Part shown: positions 1 through 7,990 of the stretch, piece after piece
Layout: each line of letters begins with the position of its first letter
How positions within the stretch are numbered: the first letter of the stretch is position 1
Source of the DNA: Thalassobius vesicularis
Lineage (GTDB): Bacteria > Pseudomonadota > Alphaproteobacteria > Rhodobacterales > Rhodobacteraceae
Direction: 5' to 3'
Assembly (NCBI RefSeq): GCF_004799325.1
Contig: NZ_SSMD01000004.1
Location: 366,919 to 430,918, forward strand
DNA length: 64,000 bases
Notes under the pieces: model-generated
Told to the model about the DNA's origin: nothing
Seen by the model: only the letters and a program-made list of their open reading frames with translations
Database searches by the model: none
Position numbers and translations under genes: made by a program

Positions 1-1148
1 ACGTCACCGATCACCGCATGCTTCTCCATCAGCGCGCGGAGGTTGCCCATCAGCCGCGCGCCCATGGCGGTGCAGTTCTCCAGCAGACCCTCGTCCTCGA
101 TGATCTTCATGTTCTCCAGCGCCGCCGCCGGTCCGGCCACGCAACCGCCAAAGGTCGAGATATCGCGGAAATGGTCCAGCTTGTCCGAGGGATCGGATTT
201 GAACATCTCGAACACCTCTTCGGTGGTCACACAGATCGCGATCGCCGCATAGCCCGAGGCCACACCCTTCGCCATCGTCACGAAATCCGGCTTGATGCCG
301 TAATGCTGATACCCGAACCATTGCGAGCCGGTCCGCCCGATGCCGCAGACCACCTCGTCGATATGCAGCAGGATGTTGTATTGCTTGCAGATCTCCTGCA
401 CGCGCTCCCAATAGCCCTCGGGCGGGGTGATGACGCCGCCACCCGCGGTGACCGGCTCCAGACACAGCCCGCCGATGGTGTCGGGGCCTTCGCGCAGAAT
501 GACCTCTTCGATCAGGTTCGCGGCAGCAATGCCGAACTCACGACCCGACAGATGGCCCAGGCCCAGCTCTTCCTTGCGATACTCCAGGCAATGCGGCACA
601 CGCACAAAGCCCGGCGCGAAGGGGCCGTACTGCATGTTGCGCTCGTCCTGCCCACCCGCCGACATCGCGGCCAGAGTGCCACCGTGGTAATCGCGGTCGC
701 GGTACAGGATCTTGTGCTTGGTGCCGCCGTATTTCTTGTGCGCGATCTGGCGGATCATCTTGAACGCCTTCTCGTTCGCCTCAGAGCCCGAGTTGGTATA
801 GTAGACCCGGCTCATCCCCGGCATCTTCTCGATCAGCTTCTGGGCAAAGATCGACCCGGGGATCGAGCCCGCCGACTGCGCGAAATAGCACAGTTTCATC
901 AGCTGATCGCGCACCGCATCGGCAATCTGCGCACGCCCGTAGCCGACGTTCACAGTCCACACCCCGCCCGAGACAGCGTCCAGGTATTCCTTGCCGTTCT
1001 GATCCCAAACGCGCATCCCTTTGCCTTCGATGATGATACGCGGATCGCCGGTCTCGAACGGCTTGTGCTGGGTCAGGTGATGCCAGACATGGGCGCGGTC
1101 AGCGTCCACCACGGCGCGAATATCGTTGTCGAGAGTGCCATCCATCAT
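1..1148 (-). CDS. tpa: Taurine--pyruvate aminotransferase (partial, C-terminus off the window)
   Basis: Class III, PLP-dependent aminotransferase that moves the amino group of taurine to pyruvate, giving sulfoacetaldehyde and alanine (first step of taurine catabolism, cytosolic). About 382 residues are visible. The N-terminal stretch with HVWHHLTQHK and AVSGGVWTVNVGYGR closely matches my memory of the Bilophila Tpa sequence, as do FRDISTFGGC and ENCTAMGARL near the visible end. IDEVVCGIGRTG is the PLP aspartate region, and TMAKGVASGY holds the Schiff-base lysine near residue 290. Two adjacent ATGs (1148 and 1145) follow a GGAG-type site. A putative TauR operator lies about 90 to 120 bases upstream. 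The gene runs off the left edge, so its downstream partners (tauR, xsc, transporter) cannot be seen. Confidence 0.88.
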   Translation of the reverse strand, partial: MMDGTLDNDIRAVVDADRAHVWHHLTQHKPFETGDPRIIIEGKGMRVWDQNGKEYLDAVSGGVWTVNVGYGRAQIADAVRDQLMKLCYFAQSAGSIPGSIFAQKLIEKMPGMSRVYYTNSGSEANEKAFKMIRQIAHKKYGGTKHKILYRDRDYHGGTLAAMSAGGQDERNMQYGPFAPGFVRVPHCLEYRKEELGLGHLSGREFGIAAANLIEEVILREGPDTIGGLCLEPVTAGGGVITPPEGYWERVQEICKQYNILLHIDEVVCGIGRTGSQWFGYQHYGIKPDFVTMAKGVASGYAAIAICVTTEEVFEMFKSDPSDKLDHFRDISTFGGCVAGPAAALENMKIIEDEGLLENCTAMGARLMGNLRALMEKHAVIGD

Positions 1149-1235
1149 CTTCGGGCTCCGTCAGAAAAGAATAATGCCACGCTGAAACCGGCGTGGACTG
1201 CTACCGGCATTACACACCCGCAAGGGGCCTGTTGA

Positions 1236-1267
1236 ATAGGTCCAGTGTGGCACGTTGATAAGTCCAG
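1236..1267 (-). promoter_or_regulatory. Putative TauR operator: two direct CTGGACYTA repeats upstream of tpa
   Basis: On the minus strand CTGGACTTAT (1267-1258) and CTGGACCTAT (1245-1236) form a direct repeat 22 bases apart, about two helical turns, on the same helix face. As I recall it, the MocR/GntR-type activator TauR of Rhodobacter capsulatus binds CTGGAC-type direct repeats upstream of taurine genes, so the motif, orientation and target gene agree. The regulator gene itself is not in the window. The operator assignment is inference from motif and context. Confidence 0.6.
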
Positions 1268-1316
1268 ATGTGGCGATCCCAAAGACTCGTCATCGCGGCC
1301 GCGGCCGCTGGGCCAT

Positions 1317-1386
1317 GAGTATTTAGGATCAGAAAGAAGCAGAATTGGCCTTCTTTCTGATGAAAAATACTCCCCCGCCGGAGGCG
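1317..1386. repeat. Intergenic repeat copy A: inverted pair of the GAGTATTT/CAGAAAGAAG module
   Basis: GAGTATTT (1317-1324) and CAGAAAGAAG (1330-1339) are mirrored by CTTCTTTCTG (1350-1359) and AAATACTC (1365-1372), with a 10-base loop, and followed by a GCCGGAGGC block. The same words recur in copies C, D and E, so this is a head-to-head pair of that module. Unlike those copies it lies between two divergent genes (tpa and the glycerate kinase gene) rather than between convergent 3' ends. Together with the TauR operator it fills the 323-base gap 1149-1471. Confidence 0.7.
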
Positions 1387-1471
1387 TCCCGAAGGCAGAG
1401 TCGGCGCTGGCTTGCGAATTGGGCTTGCGGTTTCGGGCAGGGGGCGGTCGGATAGAGGAAAAGGGGGAGCC

Positions 1472-2728
1472 ATGGCAGAGCGAGATTTTCTGACATCGTT
1501 GTTCGAGGCGGCGATCCGGGCGGCGGATCCGAAGCAGGCGCTGGCGGTGCAACTGCCAGCGCGGCCCAAGGGGCGTGTCGTGGTGGTTGGCGCGGGCAAG
1601 GGGGCGGCGCAACTGGCCGCCGCGTTCGAGGAGCTGTGGGGCGATCCGGTCGAAGGGGTTGTGGTGACCCGTTACGGCTATGCCTGTCCGTGTCGCCATG
1701 TGCGCGTGCTGGAAGCAGCGCATCCGGTGCCGGACGAGGCGGGGTTGGCCGCGTCTCAGGCGCTGTTCGAGGCGGTGCGCGGGCTTGGCCCTGACGATCT
1801 GGTGGTGGCGCTGGTTTGTGGCGGTGGTTCGGCCCTGTTGGCGGCCCCGGCCGAAGGGTTGGCGCTGGAGGACGAGGTGGCGCTGAACCGCGCGCTATTG
1901 GCCAGCGGGGCGCCGATCGGGGCGATGAACGCGGTGCGCAAGCAGGTCAGCCGGATCAAGGGCGGGCGTCTGGCGGCGGCGGCGTCTCCGGCGCGAGTGA
2001 TCAGTCTGATCGTCTCGGACGTGCCCGGCGATGATCCGGCGCAGGTGGCCAGCGGGCCGACCGTGCCTGACCGTGTGGGCAGGGCCGAGGCGCTGGCGGC
2101 CGTGCGCGATTACGGAATTGCCCTGCCAGAGCGTATTGCCGATTTCCTGCGAGATGCGCCCGAGGATGCGCCATCCCCGGATGACCCGCGTTTTGCCCGC
2201 AATGAGGTGCATGTCATCGCCTCGGCCGCGAAATCTCTGGAGGCGGCGGCCGAGGTGGCAGAGGCGGCGGGTATATCTGCCGCGATCCTGTCCGATGCGA
2301 TCGAGGGCGAGGCGCGCGAGGTGGCCAAGGTGCATGCCGCGATGGCGCGCGAGGTGGCCTTGCGCAATCGACCCTTTGCCAAGCCGGTGGTGATCTTGTC
2401 TGGGGGCGAAACCACGGTGACCCTGCGCGGCAAAGGAAAGGGCGGGCGCAACAGTGAATTCCTGCTGTCGCTGGTGCTGGAGATTGACGGGGTCACGGGC
2501 ATCACCGCGCTGGCCGCCGACACGGATGGCATCGACGGGTCCGAGGATAACGCGGGTGCCTTTGCTGACGGGACCAGTGCCGCGCAGATGCGGCGGGCCG
2601 GGGTGGACCCGGCGCAGGCCTTGGCGGGCAATGATGCCTGGACCGCGTTCAACGCCATCGACGGGCTGTTCGCACCCGGCCCGACCGGCACCAATGTGAA
2701 CGATTTCCGGGCGATCCTGATCCGCTGA
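1472..2728 (+). CDS. Glycerate 2-kinase / TtuD-type (DUF4147 + MOFRL)
   Basis: 418-residue protein of the type-2 glycerate kinase family, historically annotated as hydroxypyruvate reductase TtuD. It phosphorylates glycerate to 2-phosphoglycerate using ATP, linking glyoxylate, serine-cycle or tartrate breakdown to glycolysis. Visible family motifs are VVGAGKGAAQLA near the N-terminus, CGGGSALL around residue 115, KQVSRIKGGRLA around 155, DVPGDDPAQVASGPT around 185, and the C-terminal MOFRL region with GGRNSEF and ADTDGIDGSEDNAGAF. The ATG at 1472 follows an AAGGGGGAG site and gives a normal length; an in-frame ATG 20 codons earlier has no such site. A LysE exporter gene follows 71 bases downstream. 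Kinase activity is expected from the family, but the physiological pathway is not shown here. Confidence 0.88.
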   Translation: MAERDFLTSLFEAAIRAADPKQALAVQLPARPKGRVVVVGAGKGAAQLAAAFEELWGDPVEGVVVTRYGYACPCRHVRVLEAAHPVPDEAGLAASQALFEAVRGLGPDDLVVALVCGGGSALLAAPAEGLALEDEVALNRALLASGAPIGAMNAVRKQVSRIKGGRLAAAASPARVISLIVSDVPGDDPAQVASGPTVPDRVGRAEALAAVRDYGIALPERIADFLRDAPEDAPSPDDPRFARNEVHVIASAAKSLEAAAEVAEAAGISAAILSDAIEGEAREVAKVHAAMAREVALRNRPFAKPVVILSGGETTVTLRGKGKGGRNSEFLLSLVLEIDGVTGITALAADTDGIDGSEDNAGAFADGTSAAQMRRAGVDPAQALAGNDAWTAFNAIDGLFAPGPTGTNVNDFRAILIR

Positions 2729-2799
2729 GCTTTGCGCACCAATCGGATCGCCCTGGCGCGCAGCCAAGGGCAGTGTGGTCCCGTGACCAGAGGTGCCCC

Positions 2800-3378
2800 A
2801 TGATCCAGATCGTTCCCGCTTTGCTGCTTTTCCTGCTGCCGCTGGCCTATAGCCCCGGCCCCGGCAACATGTTCTTTGCCGCCAACGGGGCGCGCTTCGG
2901 GTTTCGGGCGACGCTGCCGGCCTCGGTCGGGTATCATGTGGCGACGTGGGTGGTGACGGTGGCGATCGGGCTGGGCTTTGCCAGTCTGTTGGCGGCGGTG
3001 CCGCAGGCGATGCTGGTGCTGCGATGGGCCGGGGCGGGCTATGTGCTGTGGCTGGCCTGGGGGCTGGCGCGGGCCGGAGGGGCGGCGCAGGGGCAGGCGC
3101 GACCGGCGGGGTTTGGCGATGGGGCGCTACTGTTGCTGTTGAACCCCAAGGCCTATGTCATCATCGCGCTGATGTTCTCGCAATTCCTGGGCGAGGCGGC
3201 GGGCTGGGGCGCGGTGCTGCTGATCGCCAGCGTCTTTACCCTGAACAATCTGGTGGCGTTTTCGGCATGGACCCTGCTGGGCGACCGGATCGGGCGGCTG
3301 TTCGCGGCTAGAGGCGGGGCGAACCAGCTGTTCGGGGCGATTCTGGCCGGGGTGGCGGTGTGGATGCTGCTGGGCTGA
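2800..3378 (+). CDS. LysE/RhtB-family amino-acid exporter
   Basis: 192-residue inner-membrane protein of the LysE family, which exports amino acids such as lysine, threonine or homoserine. The N-terminal sequence PLAYSPGPGNMFFAANGARFG is a variant of the family's first-helix PGP signature, and five to six hydrophobic segments follow, including one with NPKAYVI at about residue 115. The ATG at 2800 is chosen over an upstream GTG-type extension because MIQIVP is the typical N-terminus. Substrate cannot be predicted. The gene is co-directional with the preceding glycerate kinase gene, but with a loose 71-base gap. Confidence 0.85.
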   Translation: MIQIVPALLLFLLPLAYSPGPGNMFFAANGARFGFRATLPASVGYHVATWVVTVAIGLGFASLLAAVPQAMLVLRWAGAGYVLWLAWGLARAGGAAQGQARPAGFGDGALLLLLNPKAYVIIALMFSQFLGEAAGWGAVLLIASVFTLNNLVAFSAWTLLGDRIGRLFAARGGANQLFGAILAGVAVWMLLG

Positions 3379-3403
3379 GGGGGCGGGGCTTTCGCCCAGC
3401 CGG

Positions 3404-4336
3404 TCATTGGGTGTTCAGCAGCACCACTTCGACGCGGCGGTTGGCCTCGCGACCGGTTTCCGTCTGGTTGGGCGCGATGGGGGAGAGATAGCCCATGCCC
3501 TCGGCCTCCATCTGGGCGCGGGGGACGCCGTAGATGCTGACCAGCCGTTCCAGAACAGAGGCGGCGCGGCGTTTGGACAGGGCGACGTTGCCCTCCAGCG
3601 CGCCGACGGCATCGGTGTGGCCGACCAGCGCCACGCGGCGGGACGGATCGGCCAGCAGGAACGCCGACAGCGCCTGAAGCGAGGCGAACGGCCCCTCACC
3701 CAGCGAGGAGGAGCCAGTCTCGAACGTCAGATCGTGTAGGACGGCATGGCCCAGGGTCGACAGGCTTTCGCCCAGCGGTTTGCCTTGGGCGGCCGCCGGG
3801 GCCAGCCGCGCTGTGCCCGTCATGGTGGACATCTTGGCGGGTTCCATCGCCTCGGTCGTTACGCGGATCAGCTGGACGAAGCCGGCGTTGTCGGTGCGGC
3901 TGACCAGCAGCGACAGGTGATCCTTGTCTCCGTTGCGGGCTGAAAGGAACCGGAAATCGGTCAGGTCCACATGCATGTCGGGGGCGGGCAAGATGAAGGT
4001 GCCAAAGCGGAAATCGAACCCGCCGCAGGCATCATCGCCGCATTCGAACAGGATCTCGTAGCCGTCATCCTCGAGCTGCTGGCGCAACGGCCCGAAAATC
4101 TGCAGCGAGGTCAGCCCCTGCGCGCCGATCAGCCAGCTTTGGCGGGTGACGGCGCCCTCCAGGTCCTGAACGGGCACCGCGCCATCGGCAAACGATCCCA
4201 GCGGCAGGGCATAGCTGTCGGCCGCGCTGGACAGATCGGCCAGCGGCTTGGCAGAGGCAGGCAGTTCCAGCGTCAGCGCATGGGCCGTCCCGGACAGGGA
4301 CAGGGCGGCACAGCACAGGGCGAGCGCGCGCAGCAT
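3404..4336 (-). CDS. Secreted OmpA-family protein
   Basis: 310-residue protein with a cleavable signal peptide (hydrophobic residues about 4 to 15, AHA cleavage near 19), a central domain of unknown fold, and a C-terminal OmpA-like peptidoglycan-binding domain from about residue 205. The OmpA domain shows GHTDAVG, NVALSKRRAASV and a closing GREANRRVEV, which carry the diaminopimelate-binding aspartate and arginine. It therefore probably sits in the periplasm or outer membrane and grips peptidoglycan. Its start codon overlaps the stop of the upstream AhpD-like gene by one base (TGATG), indicating translational coupling in a four-gene operon. The middle region contains two cysteines in an EC-x6-C-like arrangement and is not recognised. 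Confidence 0.85.
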   Translation of the reverse strand: MLRALALCCAALSLSGTAHALTLELPASAKPLADLSSAADSYALPLGSFADGAVPVQDLEGAVTRQSWLIGAQGLTSLQIFGPLRQQLEDDGYEILFECGDDACGGFDFRFGTFILPAPDMHVDLTDFRFLSARNGDKDHLSLLVSRTDNAGFVQLIRVTTEAMEPAKMSTMTGTARLAPAAAQGKPLGESLSTLGHAVLHDLTFETGSSSLGEGPFASLQALSAFLLADPSRRVALVGHTDAVGALEGNVALSKRRAASVLERLVSIYGVPRAQMEAEGMGYLSPIAPNQTETGREANRRVEVVLLNTQ

Positions 4337-4908
4337 CACCGGGCCTGAGCGTGGTATTCCCGGTTCGGACGCATATCCAGGGCCGAGGCCACGCGGTTGG
4401 TCATATTGTAGAACGCCGCCGTGTTGGCGATGTCCCAGATGTCGCGGTCGGTCCAACCGGCATCGCGCAGGGCCTGACGGTCGGCTTCCTCGATCGTGGC
4501 GCTGGCCTTGGTCATCTGCACGGCGAAATCCAGCATGGCGCGCTGTTTCGGGGTCAGATCAGCAACGCGGTAGTTCATCACCAGCGCCTCGCCCAGGATC
4601 GGATCGCCCGAGATCTCGCGCACGGCGGCGCCGTGGGCGGTCAGGCAGTAGAAGCACTTGTTTTCCGAGGACACCGTGACCGCGATCATCTCGCGCTCCA
4701 GCTTGGTCAGGCCGCTGTCGCCCAGCATCAGGTCGTTATAAAGCGCGGTGAAGGCGTTCAGCTTTTCGATGTCAAAGGCGTGGGCCATCAGCACGTTGGG
4801 GATCAGGCCCAGCTTTTCCTGACAGATGCGGAAATACTTGGCGGTTGCCTCGGGCAGCGGGTCCAGCGGCGGCAGGTTCAGCGCAATGGGGCGCTCGGGG
4901 GTGCTCAT
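4336..4908 (-). CDS. Peroxidase-related enzyme, AhpD/carboxymuconolactone decarboxylase family
   Basis: 190-residue protein of the uncharacterised-peroxidase-related branch of the AhpD-like fold. The redox motif ENKCFYCLTAH (ExxCxxCxxxH form) lies near residue 85 and is the expected thiol-disulfide active site; a helical C-terminal half ending in NMTNRVASALDMRPN is typical of the family. Probable role is thiol-based peroxide or organic hydroperoxide reduction in the cytosol. The start at 4908 is one base after the stop of the upstream GNAT gene, and the stop overlaps the next start, so the gene is embedded in a coupled operon. Confidence 0.86.
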   Translation of the reverse strand: MSTPERPIALNLPPLDPLPEATAKYFRICQEKLGLIPNVLMAHAFDIEKLNAFTALYNDLMLGDSGLTKLEREMIAVTVSSENKCFYCLTAHGAAVREISGDPILGEALVMNYRVADLTPKQRAMLDFAVQMTKASATIEEADRQALRDAGWTDRDIWDIANTAAFYNMTNRVASALDMRPNREYHAQAR

Positions 4909-4909
4909 C

Positions 4910-5641
4910 TCAAATATCTTCTTTGTGTTTTCTGTAATGGTACTGCCCGACAAGGGCCATTCCGAGGTCGGAATATAGCGCATTCGCGGCCGTGTTGTCT
5001 TGTGTGCAGACGACCGACAGGTAGCTGGCCCCGTTGTCGCGCGCCCAGAAGGCGGCCAGACGCATGAACCAGCGGGCCATGCCCTGCTTGCGCTGATGCG
5101 GCAGCACGTACATGGCGTGCAGCATGGCGGTGTCGCCGTGGATGCCGACAAAGGCCGTGCCGGCGGGGCTGTCGTTAAGGCGGCCCAGCAGGGCGGTCTT
5201 GGGCTGCGGCGCGCGGTCCATCACGGCGATGCGGCCGGGGCCGATCTTGCCCTTGGCCCAGATGTCGATCTGGATCGCCAGCGGTTCCCACACGGCAAAG
5301 GCGGTGACGGGCGGCGGGAATTGCGTGGCGACGGTATCGACATGTGCGACCCACAGGTTGACCGGATCGACGATGGCATAGTTGTGCTCGGCCAGCAGGG
5401 CGTCCAGATCGCCCTGACCTTCGCGGACCTGGAACAGGCGGGGCTGGTGCAGCGCCTGCATGGCGGCCTCGGCGGCGGGCAGATCTTGCGCCGTCACCGG
5501 CTGCATGGCCACGGTGGCCGAGACACGCTGGCCACCATTCTTGCCTTCGCGGATCAGCCAGGGGCCCAGCGTTTTTTCAGCGGCGGCAGGCCAGGTGCCA
5601 TCGGTCACATCATAAAGTTGCGCGGCGGTGGGCAGGGTCAT
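4910..5641 (-). CDS. GNAT-family N-acetyltransferase
   Basis: 243-residue protein with a C-terminal GNAT fold. The acetyl-CoA-binding segment is MYVLPHQRKQGMARWFMR near residues 180 to 197 (Q/R-x-x-G-x-A form), followed by a helix and TQDNTAANALYSDLGM, the usual N-x-x-A-x-x-L-Y element. The N-terminal 100 residues are less conserved. Substrate unknown. It overlaps the upstream molybdopterin-binding gene by four bases (ATGA) and is followed one base later by the AhpD-like gene, so all are probably one transcript. Confidence 0.85.
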   Translation of the reverse strand: MTLPTAAQLYDVTDGTWPAAAEKTLGPWLIREGKNGGQRVSATVAMQPVTAQDLPAAEAAMQALHQPRLFQVREGQGDLDALLAEHNYAIVDPVNLWVAHVDTVATQFPPPVTAFAVWEPLAIQIDIWAKGKIGPGRIAVMDRAPQPKTALLGRLNDSPAGTAFVGIHGDTAMLHAMYVLPHQRKQGMARWFMRLAAFWARDNGASYLSVVCTQDNTAANALYSDLGMALVGQYHYRKHKEDI

Positions 5642-6357
5642 GCGAACATCTCCGACAGGCGAGTCATGGCGGCATCGACCTGCGCGCCGTCATGGCCGCG
5701 GATCACGATGTTGGCGCCGTATATGCCATTGTTTTGAAAGGGATAAGAGCCGATGGACAGCTCGGGGAAATCATCGGCCAGCTTTGACAGCGGGCCGGCG
5801 ATCTCGCCCTCGCCACGTTCGATCCGCAGCGATTGCGACAACAGCGGCGAGCCGCCGGTCAGCGTCGGCAGCACGCTCGCCACCATCGCCTCGAACACCG
5901 CCGGGACGCCAGCCATGACATGCACGTTCTGGATGGTGAAACCGGGCGCGACCGAGACCGGGTTTTCGATCAGCGTGGCCCCGTCGGGGATGCGCGCCAT
6001 GCGCAGGCGGGCCTCGTTCAGCTCGGCGCCGGTGCGGGCGTAATGGGCGGCCAGCAGAGCGCGCGCGTCGTCGCGGATGCTGATCGGGGTGTCGAACGCC
6101 TCGGCCACGCATTCGGCGGTGATGTCGTCATGCGTCGGCCCGATCCCCCCCGAAGTGAACACAGAGCCGTAAGCCGCCGACAGCGATTTCACGGCCTTGA
6201 TGATGGCGCGGCGGTTGTCGGACACGACGCGCGCCTCTTGCAGGTCGATGCCGACGCGGGTCAGCTCGCGCGCCAGGTAATGCATGTTGCTGTCGCGGGT
6301 CCGCCCCGAGAGGATCTCGTCCCCGATGACCAGAATGGCTGCGGTCGGATTGGCCAT
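5638..6357 (-). CDS. Competence/damage-inducible protein A-like, MoaB/Mog-type molybdopterin-binding domain
   Basis: 239-residue protein with the MPT-binding (CinA N-terminal) domain. It begins AAILVIGDEILSGRTRDSN, and contains TSGGIGPTHDDIT around residue 70 and an AGVPAVFEAMV segment around 165, all diagnostic. Only this domain is present; the C-terminal nicotinamide-nucleotide amidase of full-length CinA is absent, as in many alphaproteobacterial homologues. In this family the domain is linked to pyridine-nucleotide salvage (ADP-ribose pyrophosphatase activity in full CinA). It is the first gene of a minus-strand operon and is divergent from sfsA with a 51-base gap. Confidence 0.88.
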   Translation of the reverse strand: MANPTAAILVIGDEILSGRTRDSNMHYLARELTRVGIDLQEARVVSDNRRAIIKAVKSLSAAYGSVFTSGGIGPTHDDITAECVAEAFDTPISIRDDARALLAAHYARTGAELNEARLRMARIPDGATLIENPVSVAPGFTIQNVHVMAGVPAVFEAMVASVLPTLTGGSPLLSQSLRIERGEGEIAGPLSKLADDFPELSIGSYPFQNNGIYGANIVIRGHDGAQVDAAMTRLSEMFA

Positions 6358-6408
6358 CGCGTGCTCCCTCGTCTTGCGAATACTCTGTCACCGGTATAGG
6401 CGCGGGAT

Positions 6409-7146
6409 ATGCGCTTTCAAACCCCTCTTGTGCCCGCCACGCTGATCCGCCGGTATAAGCGGTTTCTGGCCGACTGCCTGCTGGAAGATGGGCAAGAGGT
6501 GGTCGCCCACTGCGCCAACCCCGGCTCGATGCTGGGTCTGGCCGAGCCGGGAATGCGAATCTGGCTGGAGCCGAACGACGATCCCAAGAAGAAGCTGAAA
6601 TACGGCTGGCGGCTGGTCGAACATGACGGCGGCCATTTCACCGGCGTCGATACATCCGTCCCCAACCGCGCGCTGAAGGCCGCGCTGGAGGCGCACCAGG
6701 TGCCGGGCCTGCCCGCCTATGAAACCGTGCGGGCCGAGGTGAAATACGGCGCGAACAGCCGGATCGACTTCTTGCTGTCGGGCGCACAAGACACCTATGT
6801 CGAGGTGAAATCGGTGACCCTCAGCCGCCAGCACGGCCTGGCCGAGTTTCCCGACAGCGTCACCGCGCGCGGCGCCAAACACCTGGCGGAACTGGCGGCG
6901 ATGGTCGCGCAGGGGCACAACGCGGTGATGCTGTACCTGGTGCAGCGCAACGATTGCACCCGCTTCACCCTGGCCGCAGACATCGACCCCACCTATGACG
7001 CCGCCTTTGTCGCGGCGCGTCGGGCGGGGGTACAAGTGCTGGGCTTTGACACCAGGATCAGCCCCGAGGGCGTCGACCTGGGCGCGCCGCTGCCCTTGGC
7101 CGAACTGCCGCACTGGCCCTTGGCGCCAGATCAATGTAAAAGCTGA
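6409..7146 (+). CDS. sfsA: Sugar fermentation stimulation protein / DNA-RNA nuclease SfsA
   Basis: 245-residue SfsA homologue of usual length. Signature segments are RRYKRFLADC near the N-terminus, the CANPGSMLGL motif at about residue 35, NSRIDFLL and YVEVKSVTL in the PD-(D/E)xK-like core around residues 115 to 135, and FPDSVTARGAKHLAEL. The VEVKSVTL element carries the putative nuclease acidic and lysine residues. In E. coli the protein influences maltose gene expression, and nuclease activity has been reported for the family. The methionine aminopeptidase gene follows 28 bases downstream, so the two are probably co-transcribed. Confidence 0.93.
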   Translation: MRFQTPLVPATLIRRYKRFLADCLLEDGQEVVAHCANPGSMLGLAEPGMRIWLEPNDDPKKKLKYGWRLVEHDGGHFTGVDTSVPNRALKAALEAHQVPGLPAYETVRAEVKYGANSRIDFLLSGAQDTYVEVKSVTLSRQHGLAEFPDSVTARGAKHLAELAAMVAQGHNAVMLYLVQRNDCTRFTLAADIDPTYDAAFVAARRAGVQVLGFDTRISPEGVDLGAPLPLAELPHWPLAPDQCKS

Positions 7147-7174
7147 CCAAACGATCCTGCGACGGAGAAGACTT

Positions 7175-7990
7175 TTGAAGGACAAGCACGATGGCCGCGT
7201 GACCCGCGAGGGGATCCGTATCCACCAAGAGGCGGATTTCGCCGGGATGCACAAGGCTGGCCGCATCGCCGCCGAAATCCTGGACGAGATCGCCGAGCAT
7301 GTCTTCCCCGGCCAGACCACCGCCGAGATCGACCAGATCATCGAGGCAAAGGTGACCGAGAAGGGCTCGAAATCCGCGACGATCGGGTACAAGGGCTATC
7401 AGCACGCCAGCTGCATCTCGATCAACCACGTGGTCTGCCACGGCATCCCCGGTGATAAGAAGCTGAAGGATGGCGACATCCTGAACATCGACGTGACGGT
7501 GATCGTGGACGGCTGGTTCGGCGACACCTCGCGCATGTACGTGGCGGGCAAACTGCCCCGCAAGGCCGAACGCCTGATCCAGGTGACCCATGACGCTCTG
7601 TTCAAGGGCATCGAAATGGTCAAGCCCGGCAACACCTTCGGCGACATCGGCCACGCGATCCAATCCTACGTCGAGGCCCACCGCATGAGCGTCGTCCGCG
7701 ACTTCTGCGGCCACGGCCTGGGCCGCGTCTTCCACGCCCCGCCCAACGTGCTGCACTACGGCCGCCCCGGAACCGGCCCCGTGCTGGAAGAAGGCATGTT
7801 CTTCACCATCGAACCCATGGTGAACCTCGGCCGCCCCGAAACCAAGGTGCTGGCCGACGACTGGACGGCGGTCACCCGCGACAAATCCCTGTCGGCGCAG
7901 TTCGAACATTCCATCGGCGTGACAGCAGACGGGTTCGACATCTTCACCCTGTCGCCCGCAGGCACGTTCCACCCGACCTATTCCGAGTGA
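7175..7990 (+). CDS. map: Type I methionine aminopeptidase
   Basis: 271-residue methionine aminopeptidase that removes the initiator methionine from nascent proteins. All metal ligands are visible: aspartates in NIDVTVIVDGWFGD and GDTSRM, histidine in GHGLGRVFH, glutamates in FTIEPM and QFEHSI; the substrate-side histidine is in YQHASC. No in-frame ATG exists near the expected N-terminus. TTG at 7175 lies 7 to 8 bases after a GGAGAAG site and gives LKDKHDGRVTREGI, matching the expected start, so I call a TTG start. It follows sfsA closely. The long inverted repeat (copy B) lies downstream. Confidence 0.92.
   Translation: MKDKHDGRVTREGIRIHQEADFAGMHKAGRIAAEILDEIAEHVFPGQTTAEIDQIIEAKVTEKGSKSATIGYKGYQHASCISINHVVCHGIPGDKKLKDGDILNIDVTVIVDGWFGDTSRMYVAGKLPRKAERLIQVTHDALFKGIEMVKPGNTFGDIGHAIQSYVEAHRMSVVRDFCGHGLGRVFHAPPNVLHYGRPGTGPVLEEGMFFTIEPMVNLGRPETKVLADDWTAVTRDKSLSAQFEHSIGVTADGFDIFTLSPAGTFHPTYSE

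Noticed and set aside
18..1235. 405-residue plus-strand frame across tpa
   Set aside because: It is the antisense of a clearly recognised aminotransferase gene; the composition is that of a GC-rich shadow frame with no domain.
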